Positions 1 through 10,195 of a stretch of DNA of 32,474 nt are shown piece after piece; the stretch's first letter is position 1; each line of letters begins with the position of its first letter. The notes under the pieces are model-generated. The model had not been told where the DNA came from, did not search any database, and saw nothing but the letters and a program-made list of their open reading frames with translations. Origin of the DNA: Folioceros fuciformis (Eukaryota; Anthocerotophyta; Anthocerotopsida; Anthocerotales); assembly GCA_049999805.1 (NCBI GenBank), contig JBNGIO010005918.1:1-32474 (forward strand). The letters are read 5' to 3'. Both the position numbers and the translations under genes were made by a program.

Positions 1-913
1 GTGGTAGTGGAGGAGGAGGAGGTGCGCTGCCTCCCACGACTCCGTCCGCTCCAGATAGAGGTGTAGGACGTGGTGGAGAAGGTGGTGGTCCTAGAGGTGG
101 GTATATTGCGGTCCTGATTATTTGTCTCTTTCTCAGACCAGTGAGGTGACGTGGTGGTGGTGGAGAAGGTGGGGCTGGTGGTCCTAGAGATGGGTCTAGA
201 GCAGTCCTGGATATTGGTTGCTGTTGGAGATCAGGTGGTGGGGATGATCCTGGAGCATTCCTGGCTATGTCTTGCAATCCTCCTCCTGCTTCTCGTAGAA
301 CTGTAGAGCGTTCAGGAGATGTAGGAGAGAGTGGGGGTGATCTTGGAGCGTCTTCGAGTGCTCCCCCTTGCAGACCTGCCGGTGCAGGAGGGGAAGGAGG
401 TGGTGATGGTGATGATCTTGGAGTGCTCCCGGTTATCACTTCTGGATCACGGGGGTCTTGATGCATGAGCGTACTGGAATGGCTGAAGTTAGCTGTGCTG
501 ACTTCCTGCTGTCTCTCTGAGACTAGGGGGAACACGGATGTGACTTTAACATCCGGTTTGTTGGGTTCCACCCCAGGATTTAAGAACTTGGAGTAGTTTG
601 TCGTGCCGTCCTTCTTCTGTATGGTATACAGGAGGCGTTCCAGATACGACAGGTGCGATGGTGCATCGTCTACGTGCTCTGTGTCAGGCGCAACCGGAGG
701 CGGCGCAGGCTGAATCACCTTGACAGCCTGCTTCACCTTCGGCTGTGTGGCCCGCGCGTGTATTGCACCTGAAGGCTCTGGCTCTGGCTCTGTTTCCGCT
801 TCCCCATCGTCTGGCTTCACCTTGCCAGCTTCTAGCTTCGACGACCCTGACCCGCTCGCTTTCCCTTGAAGCTCGAGCAACATCCTTTCCAAACTGGATG
901 GCCCGTCTGCCAT
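1..913 (-). CDS. Proline/serine-rich protein of unknown function (5' part, runs off the window)
   Basis: One uninterrupted reading frame of 304 codons runs from an ATG at 913 (good context, AACATGGC) to the left edge with no stop, so the gene is partial. Residues 1 to about 60 are Glu/Lys/Gly-rich, with repeated Glu-Pro pairs. Residues around 85-115 form the only part that looks folded, containing YLERLLYTIQKKDG. From about residue 155 onward the protein is very rich in Pro and Ser, with PPSPPPP and SPPPPR runs arranged as imperfect repeats of about 25-30 residues (RTA-x-x-P-x-LGPP recurs). There is no signal peptide, which argues against a secreted extensin despite the SPPPP motifs. I do not recognise the family. 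It lies head-to-head with the FYVE-ankyrin gene, 526 bp apart. That the frame is real is inferred from its length and unbroken reading. Confidence 0.6.
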   Translation of the reverse strand, partial: MADGPSSLERMLLELQGKASGSGSSKLEAGKVKPDDGEAETEPEPEPSGAIHARATQPKVKQAVKVIQPAPPPVAPDTEHVDDAPSHLSYLERLLYTIQKKDGTTNYSKFLNPGVEPNKPDVKVTSVFPLVSERQQEVSTANFSHSSTLMHQDPRDPEVITGSTPRSSPSPPPSPPAPAGLQGGALEDAPRSPPLSPTSPERSTVLREAGGGLQDIARNAPGSSPPPDLQQQPISRTALDPSLGPPAPPSPPPPRHLTGLRKRQIIRTAIYPPLGPPPSPPRPTPLSGADGVVGGSAPPPPPLP

Positions 914-1439
914 GTTGGAGGCCTACTGTCTATCCCTGCCCCTGGCATAGAGAAGAGAAACCCTAGCAATAGCCACGGATCCTGCGCACTATCACTATCG
1001 TATCGCCCCCTGCGTCTGAGTGTACTTAAGCAAGAACGCAGGATTCAACAGCAGAAGGGACGGAGGATAATTTGGTGAGGCAGAAATCGTCATCCACATC
1101 CCACGCCATAGCTCTGGGCTGTTCTCCTTGTCGTCTTGTTCGTAACAGAAGTGACGCGGGGAGTCGGAGACGCCGTTTCCCATGGTGTGCGCCGGGGCCG
1201 GCTGGCTTTAACGGTTTCACCTAAACATACAACGGGGGTAGGTTATTTGGCGAGGAACTTGATGCGAGATGTCGATGAGATTGAGCTGCCGGCTCCCACT
1301 TGCATCTGTGGACTCCGATCCCGATTTCATGCCTCGGCAAATTTTTCCACGCAGTCGCCTAACGAGAGGGGTGTTTTGCGTCCAACGTCCGCTCCAGTAT
1401 TGAGTGACAGCGGAAGGCGGCCGGCCGCCCCCTTTCAAC
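914..1439. promoter_or_regulatory. Intergenic space between two divergent genes
   Basis: These 526 bp separate the start codons of the proline-rich gene (minus) and the FYVE-ankyrin gene (plus). They must contain both 5' leaders and probably a shared promoter. I see no clear TATA box and no conserved coding frame. The short ORFs here lack family resemblance and codon logic. Confidence 0.35.
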
Positions 1440-3325
1440 ATGGGCCACACCCTGCTAGAGCCTCCTCCATTCCAAGAGGCCTCCAGATGCGTTGTTTGCG
1501 ACTGCAGCTTCACGACATTTAAGCGTCGTGTACGTGCGGCATCGCAGCATTCCAACTGTTTCATCCGGTATTGAATCTTGTCTCTTAGCTGCGAGCTGGC
1601 ATCTCATGGTCTGCATTCTTGTGTGTAGCACCATTGCCGCAGCTGCGGCAAGAGCTTATGCAACGAGCACTCTTCAAATCACAAGGTCAGCTAGATGCCT
1701 CGTCAATATGGCCTTATCGTGCAAGGCTGTGTCCGCGCTGACGGATGATCTCTTCTGGCTGTCCTCCTCTACAGGCACTGCCTCAATTTGGGCTGTACTC
1801 GCCGGTCAGAGTCTGTGATGACTGCTATAACTACACACAGTAAGTGCACTGGCTGCTTGGATCAGCTACAGCTGGCACCGGATCTTTGACGGGTTTGTTA
1901 ATCACAGACAGGATGATACCGATTTGCTGTGTCCTTTCTACCAGGCCTGTCGTTTCGTCCACCACGTATAGTAGCATCCGTGCCGCTGATGATGTAGCAA
2001 GCTCTGTAGAGAGGTTAGACCTAGCTTCCGAGGCGTCATCTCTGGCACATGAGGATGATGGCCCTGGGGATGTGCCAGAGCAGCCGGCTTTTGATTGCAC
2101 CTGTGGCATGCCGTTGTGCATATGTGAAGTCCCAGCCGTTCCAAAGGTTTTCCCGACCTTTGAAGTTTCAAAAATACCGCTTCTAGGACAAGCTGATTTG
2201 TTGCCTTACTTTTTCCGTTTCGGGGTGAGCTTGCTTGTAAGGTATCAAGATCTGAAGATTGACCCAGTGTCGTGCAGGCCACCACTCCTAGCAAATTTGG
2301 AGGACCGACTGTAAAACCTGTGAAAGTTACCTCGTCCATTGTGCCTTCCCCATGGGTAGCACGGCAACAGTCGTCGTCAAACTTAGGCTCTGGAGGCATG
2401 CCCAGGTACTCTTTTCCCCACATCCCCCGAGGCTGCTAGCTTCCAATGGTTCATCTCCTAAACATATTACGTTGCCCGCTTCTGTCGATCAGGAGAAATT
2501 TTCAGAGTTGCAGGAGTCTGTGTTGTTAAATGCATAGCCGTATTGAGCCTGGAGTGACATACTCGTTGTTCCGCATTTTCCAGGCCTTCCTTCAGCTCTG
2601 CACAAACTTCTTTTCCAAACAATCAACAGGCTCCAAGGACATACGACCGTTCAGGGGAGGTGGGGTGCCTGGTTTCAGCAGCTTTTGTAAAGAGGAACCC
2701 TGCCTAGCTTTTTACAGTGTATATAATGAAATTTGCAGGGAGTGCGTGAAGCTGTGAAGAATAATGACATTGATGCTGTCAGGGCCTTGCTCGCACAGGT
2801 GCGCTTTGGTTGCGGCTGAAACACATCTGCGTCTGAAATCTGTTACTCATTGCTTCTCGTTCCTGTATAGGGTACATGGGTTTACTGTGCTAATCTTGTA
2901 TGTGGGAGCTAACCTATCCTTGATTTGGTATCCGGTCAGGGTGTAGATTCTAATTATCGGGATCGACAAGGAATGTCGTTACTTCACCTGGTAGGTTTGC
3001 TAAGTTATTTGTGAGCTCTGGTGGAGCGTGATCATCACGTGGTGGATTGATTCTTGCCCACTATTTTCAGGCTGCTGTCTTCAACTTCACGGAAGTTGTA
3101 TTCGTGCTGATGGATGCTGGAGCCAATGTTCATGCAAGAAACGCACAAGGTTTTTTTCTGAGGACAATGTTTCAAGTTACCAGCTCATTTGAGCTACATT
3201 TTCCTAGCCTACAGATTGACTGTATATCCACCTGTTATGTTCCAGGAGAAACCCCTCTTGAGTGTGCTCAACCCACCTTAGCATACAAGATGCGACAAAA
3301 ACTCGGGTCTTTGGTTATGAGGTGA
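1440..3325 (+). CDS. FYVE zinc-finger and ankyrin-repeat protein
   Basis: Eleven exons: 1440-1529, 1629-1685, 1775-1839, 1945-2146, 2278-2405, 2432-2521, 2584-2686, 2739-2798, 2940-2990, 3071-3149, 3246-3325, giving 334 aa. Residues 17-66 are a FYVE-type finger: CVVC, the signature RRHHCRSCG, a CNEH pair and RVCDDC. RRHHC is the motif that in this family binds phosphatidylinositol 3-phosphate on endosomes. A linker follows, with CTCGMPLCIC near residue 125, then Ser/Gln-rich sequence. Residues about 246-325 are ankyrin repeats (GVREAVKNNDIDAVRALL, then SLLHLAAVFN and GANVHARNAQGETPL). A role at endosomes is inferred from the FYVE finger only. The weak point is the exon 5/6 junction: a donor at 2406 leaves only 26 nt of intron, so exon 5 may end earlier, at a weak GTCGTC donor near 2372. 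The gene converges on CER3 across a duplicated block. Confidence 0.8.
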
Positions 3326-3690
3326 TATTGTTTGTGTAGTGTTGGCAATAACCGAGGGCCATGTGCTTGTCACATTTCTCTTCAGGTCATTTCTTGCAAG
3401 CAGCCCCACATACGAGCAGAGCAGAATAGAGCAAAGCAGATCAGAGCAGAGAGCCATGTTGGAGACGCAGAGGTTGGCCCTGCCAGCTACCGTGTTGATA
3501 AATAGAGTGTGAAACTTGAAGAGAACAAGATGTTTACGAACTCTCACTTGGCGCAGAGTTGGATCTTGAACCACACTTGGAAACTCTCCGTGCAGCGGAA
3601 GGAAAAAAAACTTGCGAGCTTCATGCCAAGAAGCTAAACATACGTGAAACGATGGTATAGGGCACCCTCCTATACAAGGTCGACTCGGCA
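2150..3690. repeat. Segmental duplication, copy 1 (ankyrin tail plus CER3 3' end)
   Basis: This block runs from the FYVE-ankyrin gene's intron 4 through its stop to a relic of the CER3 3' end, and is matched at about 4290-5575. Shared landmarks, in the same order, include GTAGCACGGCAACAGTCGTC (2357/4500), TTTCCAAACAATCAACAGGC, GAGACGCAGAGGTTGGCC and GGAAACTCT. In this copy the ankyrin exons are intact and the CER3 part is not. Boundaries were estimated by eye and may be off by tens of bases. Confidence 0.8.
3640..3690 (-). pseudogene. Relic of the CER3 3' end
   Basis: Read on the minus strand, about 15 codons resemble the last codons of CER3 at 5520-5570 ([14 protein letters not shown]-stop). 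They are degenerate here: an in-frame TAG replaces the Trp codon, and His-Gly became His-Arg. It was left by the duplication of the ankyrin/CER3 junction. Similarity stops near 3690. Confidence 0.6.
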
Positions 3691-4289
3691 GCGGCAGCAG
3701 GACGGCGACCAGGGGGCTGAGCGCAGCACCATCTCTTCCTTTCAACTGATGGTGCCTCTTCGTCGCGGAGTAAGTTGCCTGAGGTTGAACGACCTGATTA
3801 AACCTAAGCAGCTTTCATGTTTGTTCACACCACCGAGTTGTACGTTCGCCGTTAATGTGAGGTTCGGGAACCATATGGAAACAGGAACAAGCTAGATTTT
3901 CCAAATGACTTAGGTCAACTGGACACAGATTGTTGTACAATTGTACATGGTTGTTACGTACCTAGTCCGTGACCCACGGAAATCCTTCTCCAATGGACTC
4001 TAATAGAATTCTCCCTCTTTTGATCTCAATATCAATAACATAGCACCAAAATAAGTATGCCAATACAATGTTCCCTTGCTAACTTGAAGTGTTTTTCTAC
4101 TTCAATGTACACGCCACTCTACTTCAAGTTCCTGAGAGGGTCATTCTCTTCTGGCCTGATGAGCCGCTGGAAAGAAGTGTCGTAGTCCATAACCACTCCT
4201 CCCAATTGTCAACAAAGGTTATTTGATGCATCAGGGGGTGTCTACTTCCTGCCACTCCACCCAGACCGTGCTGTCTACTGCTACGCCTT
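3691..4289. other. Spacer between the duplicated blocks
   Basis: About 600 bp of unique sequence separate the two copies. No frame with family resemblance, no RNA gene and no terminal repeats were seen. It may preserve the original breakpoint or a later insertion. Confidence 0.4.
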
Positions 4290-5520
4290 TGTTTCTAACT
4301 CCAATCTTCGAAGCTTCAAGAAAATCGGTTCTAGAACCAGCTGTTTTGTCGGTTAAGTTTGTCCGCGTTTGCCTGGTTGGAAGGTGGTAAGATGTGAAGA
4401 TAGGCCTGTGTCTTGCAGACTTCGACCCCTAGCTAATTTGGAGCTTGGCTGCGATACCTGTGAAAGTTGTGACCCCCTCCACTGTATCTACCCCATTTGT
4501 AGCACGGCAACAGTCGTCGCCAAATTCTCATCTGTAGGCATGCACAGGTACTCTCGTCCCTACATACCCCAAGCATGCCAGCTCCCACTGGTTCTTTCCC
4601 GAAACATATCACATTCTACGTTTTTCTCAACGATGAGAAAATCTCTTAGTTTGCTGGAGTCTATGCTTTTAAATGCATAGCAGTAGTGAGCCTGGGGTGA
4701 GATACTCGTGGTTCCGCATCTTCCAGTCTTTCCTTCAGCTCTGCACAAACTTTCTTTCCAAACAATCAACAGGCAGCTGCAAGGACATGCGAGGAAGGGT
4801 GCCTGGTTTCAGCGCCTTTTGTTACGAGGAAGCCTACTTTACGTGTACAGTGTGTGGGACTGCACAAAATGCTTGCAGGGCATACGTGAAGTCGAGAATA
4901 ATGACATTGATGCCGTCAGGGACATGCGACAAGGAGTGTCGTTGCTTCACTTGGAAGGCTTTCTGACTTATTTGCAGGATCTGGCGGAGCATGGTCATTA
5001 CAAAGACGGTGGATTGAAGCTTGATGGACGCTGGAGCCAATGTCCATTCGAGAAATGCGAAGGGTATCTTCTGCTGAGAAAGTTTCAAGTTGCCAGCTCG
5101 TTTGAGCTACATTTTCCTAGCATACGGATTGATTTTATGTCCATCTGTGATCCTCCAGGAGAAACGCCCGTTGAGCGTGCACAACTCGCCTTAGAATATA
5201 AGATGCGAAAGAAACTGGGATTGTTGGTGATGATTTGATGTTATTCGTGTGGTGCTGGCAACCGCTGAGGGCCAAGTGCTTGTCATCACCGCCTTCAGGT
5301 GAGTTCTTGCAAGCAGCCCTGCACACAGCACAGCAGAACAGAGCCGTGTCGGAGACGCAGAGGTTGGCCTTGCCAGCCGTCTTATTGATAAACAGTACAG
5401 GGTGAGACTTGAGAACTTCTTTTTTACAATGTAACTTGGCGCAGGGTATGATCTGTGACCCGCATCTGGAAACTCTAGTTGCAGCGGAAGACAAAGCTTG
5501 CGAGGTGCGAGCCAAGAGGC
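4290..5520 (+). pseudogene. Truncated, decayed copy of the FYVE-ankyrin gene
   Basis: Homologous to 2150-3325 and flank, but without the FYVE exons. The exon 5 equivalent has stops (CTAGCTAAT where the live gene has CTAGCAAAT). The exon 6 donor is lost (GTGTTGTT became ATGCTTTT). A deletion joins exon 8 directly to the middle of exon 9 near 4918, removing the intron and half a repeat. The exon 9 donor CACCTG/GTAGG became CACTTGGAAGG, and the first half of exon 10 is gone. The last exon (GETPVERAQLALEYKMRKK) is well preserved up to the stop at 5236-5238. Longer frames can be read through the fused parts, but they are accidental. It lies tail-to-tail with functional CER3. Confidence 0.8.
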
Positions 5521-5575
5521 TAAGCAGGTGTGAAGCCATGGCGTAAAGCAGCCTCCCACACAATGTCTATTCGAT
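4290..5575. repeat. Segmental duplication, copy 2 (dead ankyrin tail plus live CER3 3' end)
   Basis: This is the partner of the block at 2150-3690. It ends inside the last exon of CER3, so here the CER3 tail is intact and the ankyrin part is broken. An (AGAGCA)-rich stretch at 3415-3460 in copy 1 is shorter here (5320-5345), one of several indels. Divergence includes many substitutions outside coding DNA, so the event is not recent. Confidence 0.8.
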
Positions 5576-8478
5576 CCACGTCTATGCTGCCCACTTCGTG
5601 ATGTTGCCAACCTTCCAATGCATGGATGATGCCACCGGCATGACAGGCGTGTACCACGCCTCTGGGCATGGTGAGCTGGCATTCAACAGCAGAAACACCG
5701 TTATAATATCAAGAAGGGGAGTCCACAGCCTGGAAACTGACGACTCTATCAGGAGGCAGGTCCACTTTACCTCGCAAGCATTCATGCCTTGAATGCGCTT
5801 CAGTGGCAGGCGCATGCCTGCCAGTTTGCCGTAGGAACAGTCTCTCCGCGTCTCACTCACTCCTGGCACTGCAAACTGGTGAAAGTAGGTGTTGGGCGGA
5901 GCCCACTTCTGCTCCTCTGCCGACATGCATTTTCCGACGATCCACGTCTGCCATGGAGTGTGTGTTAGAGTAGCTGAAGCCAGAGTAGCACGTCTGCACG
6001 CAGACCTTACCTTGCAGTTCTGGCCGGCTTGGATCTTGGTGACTTGGACAAGGCAGTGCTTTCGTTCAGGTGGAGCGTCCTTCACTACAAGTTCGAACCG
6101 TTCCTGGGACCTGGTGAGCATCTGTTCACAGAAGTAGACATCTGTGTCAGTGCATGTGGGAGAATGTAAGGGAGGGCGATAGCACCTGTAATTAAGCCCA
6201 TGAAATCGGTAGCTAGCTACCAGCACACGGACACCCCTCCGGCAGAGGTACAGGGCGATAGCCCGACCCAACTTGGATGTGGCTCCAGTGAGAAAAACTT
6301 CCCCGATCTCCGGCCCGATGGCATGCACCACCACAGCTGCCGTGAGGGTGTTGCCATGAACCACACGCACCCTCAAATCTGTGTGCTTAGCAACGAAGAT
6401 GGTGCCTCCTCCGTTTAGCGCCTCATTCTGCCAGCGAGCACAGACAGAAACCGAGAGTTATATAAGTCGTGATGTCAACAGACCTCCCCAACGGTAAATT
6501 TCGGGTGCACACCTTGTTAAGTGCTGCCAGGCTCAGAACCTTGACTCCCAGTCGGTCTGCGTCTAGGATGGCTTGTTCGATGAGCTTGTTCAAGCCACTC
6601 ATTCCGTAAGGCAAGAAGTACTGCACGTTAGGTTTACTGACGTCAATCTCAAGCTCAAGTTCCGAGCAGCTTGACCTGATCTGGTGAAACCATCCATGAA
6701 TTTAAGCTGCTGTGATTTGAAATGGTGAGAGTGCACTAACGTGAAATCCGTAACGGGGAAGAACCCAGGTCTGGATGCTCATGCTGTCTAGCATGTAGCC
6801 GGCAGCCACAAATGTGCGTCCGAAAGCCCAGAGAAGAAGCATGGCAAGGACGCTGACGGGCCAAATCAGCCACAGATACCAGCGACTTGAGTAAGGATGC
6901 GAAGCCAGTGACCGAAACACAAAGGATATGTGCGGCGAGGAGAGCATGTCGATGCAATGGGCCAAGAAGACGTAATCTGGAGCCTTGTTCGGTCGACCTG
7001 CAACATAATTATGCACTGTCAGGAGACTTGTACAGTGGAGCAGTGCAGCTCCTGGACTAGCTCTACTACCAGCAGAGTAAACTTGTGTGAACCTGAAAGA
7101 CAAACCTATTCGCAAGGATTCGTGCAGATAGTCCGTCATGCTGTCTCTTGTGCCTCCAAGATAGTCGTAGAGAGGCATGAAGAGGCAGAAGTTTGTGCTC
7201 CGGCTAGCGTGATGTAGAGAATGATACCTTGAGCAGCACCCATCCATGGCCCAATGCACTAAGCTTCATGCAGACACGTTCCCTAACAAGAGTACTTTTC
7301 ATGGAGTAGGTCACTTACGAGGGAGTGCAGAGTACGAACTTGAGAGGCGGGAAGAGTTTGAAAAGCGATGCAGGAACGAACTCCACATTGCAGTGGCCCA
7401 TGGCCTGGAGGAAGTCGAAGGTGATGATGTAGCAGAAGAGGACCAGCAGGGAGGGCCCTCCCACAGCAAAGCTTCCTGTCAGGACCAGGGCCTTGAGCGC
7501 TGTAAGCAGCCAATGCTCCAGCCAGCTCCTCACTCCTCCTGCAAGCCATACCGTCAGGCCATGGCATCACACACACAGATGTCACTAGAACTTAAATGCT
7601 GCGAAAGTTGAATTTGTAGTCGTGAATCATACCTGTGCAGGATTCTGTGACGCTGAACCTATGGTGACGCTCGTGGATGCGGGAGAAGAGGAAGCCGTTG
7701 GAATGCAGCAAGCGGTGCAGGTGGTAGTAAACAAACTCGACGGGGCCACAGTGCATGAGTAGCACAAGTAGCAACGTGCGTTGCGTGGAGCTACCCCAGA
7801 CCGGCATAGTTCTCCAGCTTGGAAGCCAAGCATGAGCTGCGGTTGCGATCAAGGCTTCCAGTATGATGTGGTTGTCCCTTCAAAGCCATCAGATTGCAGG
7901 AGTGCTTTAGACGTGACTGATAACAAATTCAATCCCAAGTATGGCCGGGGACAGCGACTCCAAATCAAATTTCGTGGATCAATGTTGAGGGCCCAAGGAG
8001 AGGGAATCTACCAGTCGTGATCTTGGTCCACTTGTCGGAAGCTGATGCCCTGAGTATGCACCAGGTATTTTTTATTGACGCAATGAAGGCGGGAGAGTGT
8101 GGTCCAGAGCTGAATATGCACGTAGCGCACCAGCGCCAGCAGCAACATGTAAAAGCACCAGTTGTCTGCCACGTGATGAAAATTGCCCAAACTCGAGCGC
8201 GATCTCGGAAGCGTCCACCACACCACCACCGCTTTCAACACAAATGGAATGCACACCATGTACTGCGATTCCAGGATTGCAGGCCATAGTTATGATCAAA
8301 GCTGGCAGAAGACGGCCTCTCTACAATGAGGGAGATGGAGGCATCGATTTCCTGCCTGGTGGTCGCACATTCATGAGCACAGTCTTGAGCTTACCTTGTA
8401 GTTGCCTGGCTGCGGCGGCTCAGCCCATCCTTCATGGCCGTCGCCATTGTGTTCTGCGCCATCGTGCGGGTACCGCAT
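5520..8478 (-). CDS. CER3: CER3/WAX2-like very-long-chain aldehyde/alkane-forming protein
   Basis: Eleven exons on the minus strand: 8395-8478, 8012-8262, 7633-7877, 7319-7538, 7106-7227, 6741-6997, 6513-6620, 6221-6427, 6011-6121, 5771-5947, 5520-5675. The product is 645 aa (Arabidopsis CER3 is about 632). The N-terminal fatty-acid-hydroxylase-like membrane half has three His boxes: HRLLH (166-170), HERHH (180-184) and HSLHH (269-273). The C-terminal WAX2 half is strongly CER3-like rather than CER1-like, with [45 protein letters not shown] and [13 protein letters not shown]. In angiosperms CER3 works with CER1 in the ER, converting very-long-chain acyl-CoA to cuticular alkanes. The start at 8478 is the in-frame Met ahead of PGNYKYM, the conserved N-terminal region. 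Its 3' end was partly copied to 3640-3690. Confidence 0.93.
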
Positions 8479-9907
8479 TGTCGGAGCTGACAGTAGATGG
8501 ATAAAATAGGTGACCGGTAGAGAGAATTGCGGGGAGGTCCGGATCCGGAGCTCAGCAATATTGCATCGACATCCGGGTGGCGTAGCAGGAGAGCAAGTTG
8601 GCAATGCTTCACACCATGGCATCCGGGCAACGCTTAAGGAGCTGAAGCATAGCGAGAATGATGATGAAGAGACAAGAGAGAGTCGCAGCGAGGTGAAGGC
8701 AACGGGGTAGCCAGCGATGCGATGGAGGTGGGGAGCGACGAGGTGTGGTGTGGATTGTATCGAGTTCCTTCATGGCATTGCGCTCTTATTTGTTTGCACG
8801 AGACACCGACCATATGGGGTGTAGGTGAGACGAGAGATGTGGAGAAGGAGGTCTTAATTGCTTTGCCCAGCAGCAGGTACGTCCTGGTAAAGGCCCAAGT
8901 GAGCCGAAACCCTGGCTGACTGTGTGAAGCGCGCCGTTGAAAGCAGGTGAAGGCATTCATGAAGCTCCAGTAGAGACGTGGCTGGACATGGAACCTTCTC
9001 GTGATCCCGGGAACAGGCTACCTTGTGCGTGCCAAGCGTAAGGGCAGGACGCCGGTACCGCTTCCCTCTCGAGGTCGAGGGGGGCGGGGCTGTGAACTGC
9101 CATGGCAGCCAGTCGCCGGTCGACTCCGTTCTGGTAAAGGAACACCATCGTTCACGGCTCGACTCTCGTCTGGTAGGGAATACCAACTGGCCACCAACGA
9201 GTGACGTAAGGTGAGGTGAGACGGGTCTCCAGGCTCAGGCTCATCAGGCTCCGGCTCCAACCTGCTGCCGGTGCACCCTCCTTGCATCTTGCAGTCCATT
9301 CATGCCGTGTTGCCCTTCCGATTGCCTACACCTGTTCCGTGGCAGAGATACGTCTTTTCACTGCAAGCCCTGACAACTCGCTGTGTACTTGCCGTCTCTG
9401 TCTGTCGTCGCCCTCTTTGACCCCGACGACGATGGACGTCTTCCACGTAACGTTAAGCTCGTTCTTGATGCAGCTGCCAGGCATGGCTGGCGTACAAAGC
9501 GTCCACCATAGGCTCCACCTTCGTAAGCTTTCTGTATTATGGTGGCACACCACGCACTCTCACTTCCAAACTTTCTGGAGGTCACTTTCCAAACAGAATT
9601 TGATGTTCCTCGTCACCAATGACTAGCATCTATCTCCTGATTTATGATTTCAGCACTTTGATCTGCTTTGTTTATCCAACCCCATGTCTGGTCCATTCCA
9701 TTTTGCATTACTTTGGTAGTAGTTATTAGAATGGGGTTAACACTAATATGGAATACTGATACGGTTAGAGTGCCTTTTCACACAAACTTTAGGGCGACAG
9801 TATACGGTTATGTGCCCGCTTGGGTCGTAGGGCACAAAGTACTTTGTGCCCTTGTTTTATCCTTCATGTTTGGGTCCCTCTCTCTCCACTCACACTCATT
9901 CACTGTT
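8479..9907. other. CER3 upstream region, no recognised gene
   Basis: About 1.4 kb upstream of the CER3 start codon. It must hold the CER3 promoter and leader, possibly with a non-coding first exon. Several open frames of 60-136 codons occur on both strands (for example 9216-9626 plus and 9358-9585 minus), but none has a credible family match or splice partners. Nothing else was recognised. Confidence 0.4.
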
Positions 9908-10100
9908 TTTAGTTAGGATTAGGGCTTGTGGGTTCAACATCCATGGTTCAGCATCCTTCCTTAGGACCTCATTCACTTTTCTTTAGCTAGGGTTAGGGGC
10001 TGAACCTTCCTTAGGACCTCATTCACTATTTTTTTAGTTAGGGTTAGGGCTTATGGGTTCAGCATCCACGGTTCAGCATCCTTCCTTCGGACCTCAGCGT
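9908..10100 (+). repeat. Short tandem repeat carrying telomere-like words
   Basis: Two to three imperfect units of roughly 70 bp repeat the words GTTCAGCATCC, CTTCCTTAGGACCTCATTCACT and AGTTAGGGTTAGGGCTT (near 9912, 9986 and 10038). TTAGGGTTAGGG resembles telomeric sequence (plant telomeres are usually TTTAGGG), but only two adjacent words occur at a time. This is therefore a minisatellite that happens to contain them, not a telomere. Confidence 0.6.
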
Positions 10101-10195
10101 TTACCGTGGTGCTATCCGCTGTGCACACATATGTCACCTCCATGCACACCCCTAACCATCTAAGTTTTCGCCACTCCAATGCAGAACTTGCCCAA

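Noticed and set aside
3396-3660. Possible extra 3' exons of the FYVE-ankyrin gene (frames conserved with 5300-5520)
   Set aside because: The similarity is fully explained by the segmental duplication, and the existing last exon closes in phase at 3325.
4708-5238. 176-codon frame in the ankyrin copy
   Set aside because: It arises from fused exon and intron pieces; only short parts match the ankyrin frame.
5582-6376. A single continuous 264-codon minus frame at CER3
   Set aside because: It reads through several introns; the spliced model restores CER3 similarity and correct phases.
9216-9626. 136-codon plus-strand frame and overlapping minus-strand frames
   Set aside because: A segment weakly recalls a cation-diffusion transporter and another an Ole e 1-like protein, but both are too weak, occur on opposite strands over the same DNA, and have no neighbouring exons.
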